Assembly: GCA_964429995.1 (NCBI GenBank) | Contig: CAYSDY010000002.1 | Location: forward strand, 162,402-226,401 | Length of the DNA: 64,000 nt | Reading direction: 5' to 3' | Origin: UBA583 sp964429995 | Lineage (GTDB): Archaea; Nanobdellota; Nanobdellia; Woesearchaeales; UBA583 | Shown: positions 40,691-47,527 of the stretch, one piece after another | Layout of the letters: every line of letters begins with the position of its first letter | Position numbering within the stretch: position 1 is the first letter of the stretch | Program-made: the position numbers and the translations under genes | Notes under the pieces: generated by a model | What the model was told of the DNA's origin: nothing | Database searches by the model: none | The model's input: only the letters and a program-made list of their open reading frames with translations

Positions 40691-42046
40691 ATGTATAAAA
40701 TTTTTAGTTCATCAAAAGGAGTATCAGTCTTTATTAGTGTTTTAATTTTGTTTCTTGTTTCTGTTTTGTCAGTAATGGCATTTAACGGTTGGTTTAGTAC
40801 ATACATGTCAAATGTTTCTGTTGATATTGAAAATAAACATTCTAATTATAATTTTGAAAACTCTGTAAGAATAGAAGAACTTATTGGTAATATACTTTAT
40901 TTTAATGCGGGTAATAATACACATTTAAGGATGTTAAAAGTAGATGGAGAGGAATGTTTTGTTGAACAAATAAACTATTCAGGTATTGTTGAATTGGATA
41001 TTTCTGAGTGCATTAAGAATATTTCAGTAAAAAATCCTGAGATTTTAATCGTTACAGATGATAAAATTTTAAGAAAAATGGTTTATGTAAAACATGATAT
41101 TTCTAATCAACCAATTTATAATAATTCTTGTGACATAGGTTATGGTGTTATTTTAAATCATCAGGAAAGTTTTATTTTCTATAATGATGAACATCCTTTG
41201 GGTGGAATTTGTCAAAGTGAATCAAGAATATGTGATAATGGCGTGCTTTTGGGTAATCAAGAATATGTTTATATAAATTGTTCTAATGGATGTAGTTTTT
41301 CTGATGTTGAATTAAGAGATGGTGAAAATTATACATTTTATGCTTTTGAACAATTGCCTTATGCAAATTCATGTGAATTAAATAGTCAGTTAAGAGTTTG
41401 TAATAATGGTACATTAAATGGAAGTTATGCACATTCTATGTGTGCTGTTGATAATGATCCTGCTTATTCTTGCTTTGATCTTAAAAATAGATTTTATTTT
41501 CTTGATGATGGGATATATGTTATAGATACAGATGGACAGGGACCTAATACACCTTTTAATGTTTATTGCGATATGAATATGGATGGTGGAGGATGGACAT
41601 TGCTTTTTAATAATCATCATAATTATGTTAATGCCTATAGTGAAACAGTTTGTTCATCAAAAACATCTGCATGTGGAGGTGATGTAAGATATCAAGATAT
41701 AAATTGGAGTTATATGGTTTTTACATGGTCTGATTGTCCTAATGCTTTTGCAAGAGCTTCAAAAGCTCAATTTGTAAGTGATTCTGGTGCATGTCTAAAT
41801 ACTGGAGATAATTTTAATCTTACTGTTGTTTCCTGGTGGGGTGCTCCTGGAGGAGTACTTAAGTTTTGGAATGATTGTGGTTATACATGTGGAGGACAAA
41901 CAATAATAGGTTATGTTGGAAATCAAGGTATGGTTTCAGATGATACATTTATAATAAATCATGATGGACTTATAAGGAATAATGCTGGGTATTGTAATCG
42001 TTATCATCCTTATTGTAATGGATGGGGACAAATGTGGTTAAGATAA
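40691..42046 (+). CDS. Pilin-like protein with fibrinogen-like head
   Basis: Starts with class III-like SSSKG/VSVFISVLI and the shared FNGWFSTYM motif, followed by the common beta domain (IGNILYFNAG, LKVDGEECF, ILIVTDDKIL; about 45-135). Two tandem four-Cys spacers follow (about 145-205 and 205-255), whereas other pilins have one. From about 258 to 451 there is a fibrinogen-related domain: SCFDLKN, DGIYVIDTDGQGP, PFNVYCDMNMDGGGWTLL, then several Cys and Trp near the end, finishing CNGWGQMWLR. Fibrinogen-related domains often bind acetylated sugars or act as adhesins. TATA-like TTTATAAAAG lies about 28 bases before ATG 40691. The gene precedes a DsbA-like gene by 68 bases. Confidence 0.8.
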   Translation: MYKIFSSSKGVSVFISVLILFLVSVLSVMAFNGWFSTYMSNVSVDIENKHSNYNFENSVRIEELIGNILYFNAGNNTHLRMLKVDGEECFVEQINYSGIVELDISECIKNISVKNPEILIVTDDKILRKMVYVKHDISNQPIYNNSCDIGYGVILNHQESFIFYNDEHPLGGICQSESRICDNGVLLGNQEYVYINCSNGCSFSDVELRDGENYTFYAFEQLPYANSCELNSQLRVCNNGTLNGSYAHSMCAVDNDPAYSCFDLKNRFYFLDDGIYVIDTDGQGPNTPFNVYCDMNMDGGGWTLLFNNHHNYVNAYSETVCSSKTSACGGDVRYQDINWSYMVFTWSDCPNAFARASKAQFVSDSGACLNTGDNFNLTVVSWWGAPGGVLKFWNDCGYTCGGQTIIGYVGNQGMVSDDTFIINHDGLIRNNAGYCNRYHPYCNGWGQMWLR

Positions 42047-42114
42047 TTTTTATAATTTAAGAGTTATAGATTTTTGTAATTAAATATATAAATAATTGAT
42101 TCTTTTCAATTATA

Positions 42115-42798
42115 TTGGTTGTTAGTAAATTTTTCTGGAAAATTTTAGGGATTAATTTGATATTGTTAAATATAATAGTTCTTATAGTATTTGGTGGTTT
42201 CATTTTTGAGAAAAAAATCCACAAGGATGATTTTTTTTTAAATGATATGATTAATGATACTTTATACTTTAAAGAAAATGGAGACATAATAATAGGAGAT
42301 AAATCTGCAAATGTTACAGTTTATATTTATTATGATTATACTTCATCTTTCTGCAGAAAATTTAGTAAAAAAACATACGATAAAATAAAAGAAGAATATG
42401 TTGATAATGGAAAATTAAAAATAGTCTTTAAAAATTATCCAAAATATCATTTTAAAAATGCATCCATTGAGGTTGCTGTTGCTATGAAATGCATTGATAT
42501 GCAAAATGAATCTTATGATGATTATCTTGATGTTCTACTAAAATCTAAGATAAATAATAACAAACAGGTTGTTTCTTTATTAAAAGATGTATACTTAGAT
42601 ATAGATTATGTTGAATTTGAAAAATGCATTAATAATGAGTTTATAATTAATAGTGTTGAGGAAGATATAATTGAGGCTGAAAACTATGGTATAACTGTAT
42701 TACCAACTATATTTATTGACGATTTTAAAATAGAGGGTATAAAACCTTATGGTTATATAAAAGATCAAATTGATAAAAAACTTTTTGAAAATAAATAG
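42115..42798 (+). CDS. Membrane-anchored DsbA-like thioredoxin-fold protein
   Basis: 227 residues. The TTG at 42115 is required for the N-terminal anchor (about 5-28, WKILGINLILLNIIVLIVFGG); no ATG precedes it in frame. The extracytoplasmic part is a DsbA/thioredoxin fold (about 55-225), with YDYTSSFCRKF in the place of the CXXC-containing strand and a cis-Pro-like TVLPTIFID. The first Cys of the usual CXXC is replaced by Ser (SSFC), so only a single-thiol site remains, plus two more cysteines. It may oxidise or isomerise disulfides in Cys-rich surface proteins such as the adjacent pilin, or act as a thiol-binding partner. Confidence 0.75.
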   Translation: MVVSKFFWKILGINLILLNIIVLIVFGGFIFEKKIHKDDFFLNDMINDTLYFKENGDIIIGDKSANVTVYIYYDYTSSFCRKFSKKTYDKIKEEYVDNGKLKIVFKNYPKYHFKNASIEVAVAMKCIDMQNESYDDYLDVLLKSKINNNKQVVSLLKDVYLDIDYVEFEKCINNEFIINSVEEDIIEAENYGITVLPTIFIDDFKIEGIKPYGYIKDQIDKKLFENK

Positions 42799-42843
42799 TA
42801 TAGCTACTTTGCCAAGGATTAAAAAATCTTCTCTTTAGTCAAG

Positions 42844-42963
42844 CTTTATAAAGGCTTTTTGATTACCATATTATAAAGAGAGATGAGAAGTGGTTGCTTT
42901 GTAACCATGGAGTATGCTCTATATTAAGAACTTGCTTTTATTCTCTCTCCATTTCAATTAAAA
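42844..42963 (+). promoter_or_regulatory. Promoter and structured 5' leader of the ribosomal operon
   Basis: TATA-like CTTTATAAAGG lies at 42844-42854, so transcription should begin near 42873-42878. The leader to the ATG at 42964 is unusually long for this genome. It can fold as an outer stem GAGAGA (42878-42883) with TCTCTC (42942-42947 or 42944-42949), an inner hairpin GGTTGC-TTT-GTAACC (42892-42906, one G-U pair) and GAG/CTC (42910-42919 region). The leader precedes a gene of the L30e/L7Ae family, whose members bind kink-turns and can autoregulate. Autoregulation here is a hypothesis. Confidence 0.55.
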
Positions 42964-43335
42964 ATGGATAATCTTACTCAGATGTATGTAGAAGAAACAA
43001 GTCCTTCAAACGAAATAAAAGGGTTTACAAAATCTTTTGTTAAAAGAAAAAAAGATAAAAAAACAGAAGATGTAAGCGTTAAGGAATTATTGGGTTTTGT
43101 TAAGGATAAAAGGGTAGTTATTGGTGCTAAGGTAATAGAAAAAAAAATGAAAAACAATCAAATAAGTAAAGTTTTTTTAGCATCAAATTGTCAGGAACTT
43201 GTATTAAGAAAAATAAAGCATTATGCAAAAATATCTAATGTAGAAGTTCTTGTTTTAGATTTGGATAGTTCAGATCTGTCTCTAAAACTAGCAAAACCAT
43301 TTTTGGTTAATGTTGTTGGAGTTGTAGGAAATTAA
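42964..43335 (+). CDS. rpl30e: Ribosomal protein L30e-like (L7Ae family)
   Basis: 123 residues. A basic N-terminal extension (about 1-45, ETSPSNEIKGFTKSF and KRKKDKK) precedes an L7Ae/L30e RNA-binding domain (about 46-123). The family signature is IGAKVIEKKMKNNQISKVFL, then ASNCQELVLRKIKHYAK and the C-terminal KPFLVNVVGVV. In archaea L30e precedes nusA-rps12-rps7; here S12 follows directly and NusA is absent, supporting L30e over L7Ae. A specialised L7Ae-like paralogue remains possible. The operon runs with one-base junctions into rps12. Confidence 0.8.
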   Translation: MDNLTQMYVEETSPSNEIKGFTKSFVKRKKDKKTEDVSVKELLGFVKDKRVVIGAKVIEKKMKNNQISKVFLASNCQELVLRKIKHYAKISNVEVLVLDLDSSDLSLKLAKPFLVNVVGVVGN

Positions 43336-43336
43336 A

Positions 43337-43759
43337 ATGGGAAGAAAAACAAACGGTTTATTTGCTGCAAAGAAACTTATAAAAAATAGAAATAAGTTTA
43401 AGATAAGAAAGGTTAATCCATTAGTTAAAGCTAAATACGATCCTTTAGAGAATGCTAATCAGGCAAAAGGTATTGTTTTAGAAAAGAAAGAAAAGGAAGC
43501 AAAACAACCAAACTCAGCTTTAAGAAAGTGTGCTGTTGTACAATTATCTAAAAATGGTAAGTCAATTACTGCATTTATGCCAGGTAATAATGCATCAAAA
43601 TTCATAAACGAGCACGATGAAGTTCTTGTTGAAGGAATTGGAGGTATTCAAGGTAAATCTAAAGGAGATATTCCAGGAGTTAGATGGAAAGTTATTCAGG
43701 TTAATGGACAATCTTTGGATGCTTTAGTTAGAGGAAGAATTGAGAGGGCAAGAAAGTAA
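43337..43759 (+). CDS. rps12: Ribosomal protein uS12
   Basis: The decoding-centre protein of the small subunit. 140 residues with the archaeal/eukaryotic N-terminal extension and the signature KQPNSALRKCAVVQL, plus GRKTNGLFAAKKL at the start. The conserved loop near DIPGVRWKV is intact. It follows the L30e-like gene with the TAAAATG junction and leads into uS7 in the same way. Confidence 0.97.
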   Translation: MGRKTNGLFAAKKLIKNRNKFKIRKVNPLVKAKYDPLENANQAKGIVLEKKEKEAKQPNSALRKCAVVQLSKNGKSITAFMPGNNASKFINEHDEVLVEGIGGIQGKSKGDIPGVRWKVIQVNGQSLDALVRGRIERARK

Positions 43760-43760
43760 A

Positions 43761-44366
43761 ATGGCTGATATGGAAATAAAACTTTATAATAAATGGTCTT
43801 TTTCAGGCGTTGTTGTTGAAGATGCAGGACTTAAAGATTATATAAATTTAAGACCAATAGTTGTTCCAAGAACAAATGGTTATTATCACAACACTCCATT
43901 TTATAAAACAAAAGTTAACATTGTTGAAAGACTTGCAAATAGGTTACAGGTAATAGGACATAAGGGTAAAAAACATAGATACTCATCTGGACATAATACT
44001 GGTAAAGCAAAAGCATTGTCTAATGTTGTAAGAAATGTTTTAGAAAAGATAGAACATAAAACTAAGGAGAATCCTATACAGGTTTTAGTTACTGCAATTG
44101 AGAATGCATCTCCAAGAGAAGAAGTAATTACTATTGAAAGAAGTGGTGCTAGATATGCTCAGGCTGTAGATATGTCACCAACAAGAAGAGTTGATTTGGT
44201 TCTTAGATATTTAGCTCAAGGAGCAGGTCATAGAGCTTTTAATGGTAGTGTATTGTTAGAGGATGCTTTATTTGAAGAAATAATGGATTGTTATAATCTT
44301 GGAAAAAAATCAATGGCATTGTCCAAAAAAATAGAGATTGAAAAAATGGCTGCAGCAGCCAAATAA
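43761..44366 (+). CDS. rps7: Ribosomal protein uS7
   Basis: The small-subunit head protein that initiates 16S 3'-domain assembly. I start at ATG 43761, one base after the uS12 stop; a TTG at 43740 is inside uS12. 201 residues, archaeal length; conserved segments include NIVERLANRLQ, NPIQVLVTAIENASPREE, ALRRVDL-type (TRRVDLVLRYLAQGA) and the C-terminal AMALSKKIEIEKMAAAAK-like end. Confidence 0.96.
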   Translation: MADMEIKLYNKWSFSGVVVEDAGLKDYINLRPIVVPRTNGYYHNTPFYKTKVNIVERLANRLQVIGHKGKKHRYSSGHNTGKAKALSNVVRNVLEKIEHKTKENPIQVLVTAIENASPREEVITIERSGARYAQAVDMSPTRRVDLVLRYLAQGAGHRAFNGSVLLEDALFEEIMDCYNLGKKSMALSKKIEIEKMAAAAK

Positions 44367-44402
44367 AAAAATCTTTAGATAGTGATTTTATAAAAAAATA
44401 AG

Positions 44403-45038
44403 ATGACAACTGATAAGATAAAAACAGGAACAACATGCATAGGGTTATTATTCAAGGATGGCGTTTTGCTTGCAGCGGACAGAAGAGTTACTGCAGGCTA
44501 TATTGCAAGTGATAGAGCAGAAAAAATTTATGAAGTTTCATCTGCTATACTTGCAACTACTGCTGGTCATGCTGCTGATAATCAAAAAGTCATGAGGATA
44601 ATAAAGGGTGAACTTAAACTTTTAGAATTAAGAAAAGAGAGGACTCCTAAGGTTAAAGAAGCTGCTATGATATTAAATTCAATGCAGTATTCTATAATAA
44701 GAACTCAGGGAGGAATTGTAAGTCTTATACTTGGAGGATATGATTCAAAAGAAGGATTTTCATTGTATAATCTTAGTCCTGATGGAACCATATTACCACA
44801 TGATGGGTATGTTGTTGATGGGTCTGGAAGTGTATATATAAAAGCTATATTTGATAATGAATATAATCCAAATTTATCAAGAAAAGAAGCTTTAGAAATT
44901 GTAGAGAAGGCTTTTAAAACTTCTTTTATGAATGATAATGCTTCAGGAGGAGGATTTATTGCAAAAATAGTAACAGACAAAGGTGTTATTGAAACAGTTG
45001 AATCAAAAATATTAAAAACTGAATTTATAAAAAGTTAA
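44403..45038 (+). CDS. psmB: Proteasome beta subunit
   Basis: The catalytic beta subunit of the archaeal 20S proteasome. The short propeptide MTTDKIKTG ends at the autoprocessing site G9/T10, leaving Thr10 as nucleophile in TTCIGLLFKDG. The catalytic Asp in LLAADRRVTAG and Lys in the DRAEKIYEV strand are visible, with GYDSKEGFSLYNL and GSGSVYIKAI later. It lies between uS7 (36 bases) and S24e (one base), an unusual place for a proteasome gene. No alpha subunit is in the window. Confidence 0.93.
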   Translation: MTTDKIKTGTTCIGLLFKDGVLLAADRRVTAGYIASDRAEKIYEVSSAILATTAGHAADNQKVMRIIKGELKLLELRKERTPKVKEAAMILNSMQYSIIRTQGGIVSLILGGYDSKEGFSLYNLSPDGTILPHDGYVVDGSGSVYIKAIFDNEYNPNLSRKEALEIVEKAFKTSFMNDNASGGGFIAKIVTDKGVIETVESKILKTEFIKS

Positions 45039-45039
45039 A

Positions 45040-45333
45040 ATGGAAATTGTAAAAGATGTTGAAAATAAGTTAATGGGTAGAAGAGAACTTGAATGTTTTG
45101 TTGAGAATGATTCTGCTACTTTAACAAGGATGCAGATAAAATCTGCTATTGCAAAAAAGTTGAAAATTGATGAGAATCTTATAATTGTAAAGCATATTTC
45201 AAATACATTTGGAGATTCAAACATCAAGATAGAGGCTAGGGTTTATGACTCTTTAGAGGTTTTACAAAAGAATGCAAGACCACATCTTATAAAAAGAAAT
45301 AGTCCTAAGAAAGAAAATAAGGGTGAGGAGTAA
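45040..45333 (+). CDS. rps24e: Ribosomal protein S24e
   Basis: A small-subunit protein found in archaea and eukaryotes, 97 residues. The N-terminus MEIVKDVENKLMGRRELEC and the strand LIIVKHISNTFGDSNIKIEARVY are typical. The charged C-terminal tail (NSPKKENKGEE) is short. It begins one base after the proteasome beta gene (TAAAATG) and ends one base before L39e, so both are in the same operon. Confidence 0.9.
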   Translation: MEIVKDVENKLMGRRELECFVENDSATLTRMQIKSAIAKKLKIDENLIIVKHISNTFGDSNIKIEARVYDSLEVLQKNARPHLIKRNSPKKENKGEE

Positions 45334-45334
45334 A

Positions 45335-45505
45335 ATGTCAAGATATAAACATCCAAGCAGAAAGAAAAGTTTGATTAAGGCAAATAAACAGACAAAATGG
45401 GCACCAGTTTTTGCAATACTTAAGAAATTTGGTGCAGGTAAAAAAGTACATCCTTCCCAGATATCAAGAAAGAGAAGCTGGAGAAGAAATAAATTAAAGT
45501 TATAA
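45335..45505 (+). CDS. rpl39e: Ribosomal protein L39e
   Basis: A 56-residue basic protein lining the exit tunnel. The ATG at 45335 gives MSRYKHPSRKKSLIKANK, and the end reads SRKRSWRRNKLKL, matching the family's WRRXKLK C-terminus. A GTG at 45323 would add four residues and overlaps S24e, so I reject it. It is the last gene of the operon and is followed by a hairpin with a T-run (45514-45538). Confidence 0.9.
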   Translation: MSRYKHPSRKKSLIKANKQTKWAPVFAILKKFGAGKKVHPSQISRKRSWRRNKLKL

Positions 45506-45513
45506 ATTGTATA

Positions 45514-45538
45514 AGAGTTATAAAAACTCTAATTTTTT
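45514..45538 (+). terminator. Hairpin plus T-run after L39e
   Basis: AGAGTT (45514-45519) pairs with AACTCT (45525-45530) around ATAAA, followed by AATTTTTT. It lies 9 bases after the L39e stop codon, a good position for the transcription end of the ribosomal operon. Confidence 0.65.
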
Positions 45539-45689
45539 AAAATTGTCATTGTTGATTTTTATTTGTTTAAAGTTTTATTTTTAGTATGTTCTTGAAGATA
45601 CATATATTGTAAAATGTCAAATATAATAACATTTGAAAATGCTAATTAATGAATCTTCTAAAAGGCACAATATAAATTTGTTAGATTGT

Positions 45690-45775
45690 AAAGTTAATAG
45701 AAATTCGTGCTACGAGTTTTTGCTTTGAGTTTGAGAAAGGCAAATAATTTAGGCAAAGAGGATATCAACTTTTTA
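45690..45775 (+). ncRNA. Candidate structured RNA, two stacked hairpins
   Basis: In the 323-base gap between L39e (45505) and the pilin ATG (45829), a G+C-richer island can fold into two adjacent hairpins: AATTCGT-GCT-ACGAGTT (45702-45718, one G-U pair) and TTTGCTTT-GAGTTTGAG-AAAGGCAAA (45719-45744, one bulged G). They leave no base between them. A TATA-like AATATAAATTT lies at about 45669-45679, in place for a transcript starting near 45695. The rest of the gap is the terminator at 45514 and AT-rich sequence. The RNA call is a hypothesis. Confidence 0.35.
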
Positions 45776-45788
45776 TACTATGATTTTT

Positions 45789-45989
45789 TTTTACAAATAT
45801 TTATATTTAAAAATAAAAATTGAATGTTATGATAATAAATTCTCATTCTAAAAAGTGTATATCCCCAGTTGTTGCAACAGCTTTATTATTAGTTGTAGCA
45901 GTTGTAGCAGTAGTTGGTTTTCAGAATTGGTTTGCAACATATTCAACAAATGTTTTAAGTGGAGTTGAGAGTTCATCAGTAAATGATGT
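45789..45989 (+). repeat. 201-base duplicated promoter/5' coding block, copy 1
   Basis: This block contains the TATA box (TTATATTTAA at 45801-45810), the start codon and the first 54 codons of the pilin gene. It repeats at 47327-47527 with 200 of 201 bases identical. The offset is exactly 1538 bases, and later patches keep the same offset without indels (for example 46173-46224, identical to 47711-47762). Confidence 0.95.
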
Positions 45990-47292
45990 TGCAACCAGTA
46001 GAATAGAAACAATTGTTGGCAATAGTTTGTATATAAAAAATGATTATGATAATTTAACAATCAAAGACATAAAAGTAAATGGTTACAGTTGTTTTGATAG
46101 TGAAACAAATTATTCTAAAGGTGTATTAGAAATTAACATAACAGATTGTATATTAAATTTAAATACAAATACTCCAGATGTTGTAGTTGTAACAGATAAG
46201 GGTTTGATTGAGAAAAAGATTTATGTTAAAAGTGTTAATACTACAGAAACAGGTAGTGGTGGTTTGCCACCAGTAGTGGATTTGAGTTGTTCTTTAAATG
46301 GTACAACCATTGATAATGGTTCATCACATGTATTTTATCTGTACGATAAACCATATAACAACTTAGCAGGGTGTTCTGCTATTTCACAGGAAAGAACATG
46401 CTTTGGTGGCACATTGGATGGTACAAATAATTACAGTTATTCAACATGTAATGATAGCTTAGCACCAATGCAAGGTGGAGAATGGGTGCTTGTGTTTGCA
46501 AATGAAGATTTAGGTGTTAACAATGATTTCTATATTATGAAATATGAGGCAAAATTTACAAATACAGTAAGCAAAACACAGGATGCAACATATAATGGTT
46601 GGCAATATGCTGGTGCTGGTGGTGATTTAAGTATAAGATCACATCCAACACCTGAACCAATAACACATATTACTCAACCACAGGCAATTTCTTCATGTGC
46701 TTCTTTAGGTACAGGTTATAAATTGATAACTCGTGCTGAATGGGTAACAGTTGCACGAGAGGCAGAAAATAATACATATAACTGGAACAGTAGTGAAATA
46801 TATTCAGAAAGTATGTACAAAGGACATAGTGATAATTCACCTTCTTTTTCTCTATCTGTAACAGATATAAACGATGGTTATACAGGTACACTTAATAGTG
46901 GGACATCTAATCAAAGAAGAATTGTAAAATTATATAATGGAGAAATTATATGGGATTTATCAGGTAATGTTCATGAGTGGAACAGTGATGTTTATAATAC
47001 CAATGCTGAAAGCTCACTAGGACAAAGTTCAAGTAATTATTATGAGTGGACAAATATTGATACATCCTATAATTATTTTAAACCATACAATACATCTTTA
47101 ACTTCATCTAATGGGATAGGTACTGTTTATGCATCTGTTGGGAATGCTATTCCAAGTGGAACAGTGCATGCTTTTCGTTCTGGTGGAGCTTGGAGCCTTG
47201 GAGTTGAAGTTGGTATTTTTTCATTGATATTAAATAGTGCTCCATCTGGTTCTGGTTTTAGTATAGGCTTTCGTTGTTCCTATAATCCATAA
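45829..47292 (+). CDS. Pilin-like protein with FGE/C-type-lectin head (copy 1)
   Basis: I start at ATG 45829, after a TTG at 45820. Class III-like KKC/ISPVVATALLL is followed by the hydrophobic helix and FQNWFATYS. The shared beta domain (VGNSLYIKN, IKVNGYSCF, VVVTDKGLIEKK; about 55-130) and a four-Cys spacer (about 150-205) lead to a formylglycine-generating-enzyme-like domain (about 217-487): GGEWVLVFANEDLG, YKLITRAEWVTVARE, IIWDLSGNVHEWN, HAFRSGGAW and GFRCSY. FGE-type domains have C-type-lectin folds and also serve as binding heads, for example in diversity-generating retroelement targets. The catalytic Cys pair of true FGE is not evident. TATA lies about 25 bases upstream. Confidence 0.8.
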   Translation: MIINSHSKKCISPVVATALLLVVAVVAVVGFQNWFATYSTNVLSGVESSSVNDVATSRIETIVGNSLYIKNDYDNLTIKDIKVNGYSCFDSETNYSKGVLEINITDCILNLNTNTPDVVVVTDKGLIEKKIYVKSVNTTETGSGGLPPVVDLSCSLNGTTIDNGSSHVFYLYDKPYNNLAGCSAISQERTCFGGTLDGTNNYSYSTCNDSLAPMQGGEWVLVFANEDLGVNNDFYIMKYEAKFTNTVSKTQDATYNGWQYAGAGGDLSIRSHPTPEPITHITQPQAISSCASLGTGYKLITRAEWVTVAREAENNTYNWNSSEIYSESMYKGHSDNSPSFSLSVTDINDGYTGTLNSGTSNQRRIVKLYNGEIIWDLSGNVHEWNSDVYNTNAESSLGQSSSNYYEWTNIDTSYNYFKPYNTSLTSSNGIGTVYASVGNAIPSGTVHAFRSGGAWSLGVEVGIFSLILNSAPSGSGFSIGFRCSYNP

Positions 47293-47326
47293 TTTAAGGA
47301 TTTAATTTTATGATACTGTGAAAATA

Positions 47327-47527
47327 TTTTACAAATATTTATATTTAAAAATAAAAATTGAATGTTATGATAATAAATTCTCATTCTAAAAAGTGTATAT
47401 CCCCAGTTGTTGCAACAGCTTTATTATTAGTTGTAGCAGTTGTAGCAGTAGTTGGTTTTCAGAATTGGTTTGCAACATATTCAACAAATGTTTTAAGTGG
47501 AGTTGAGGGTTCATCAGTAAATGATGT
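47327..47527 (+). repeat. 201-base duplicated promoter/5' coding block, copy 2
   Basis: Counterpart of 45789-45989, with one base different (GAGAGT versus GAGGGT). Sequence diverges abruptly after AATGATGT, while later patches are again near-identical. This mosaic pattern suggests recent duplication or gene conversion. Confidence 0.95.

Noticed and set aside
43740..43760. TTG start for uS7
   Set aside because: It lies inside uS12 and adds residues not found in the family; ATG 43761 follows the stop by one base.
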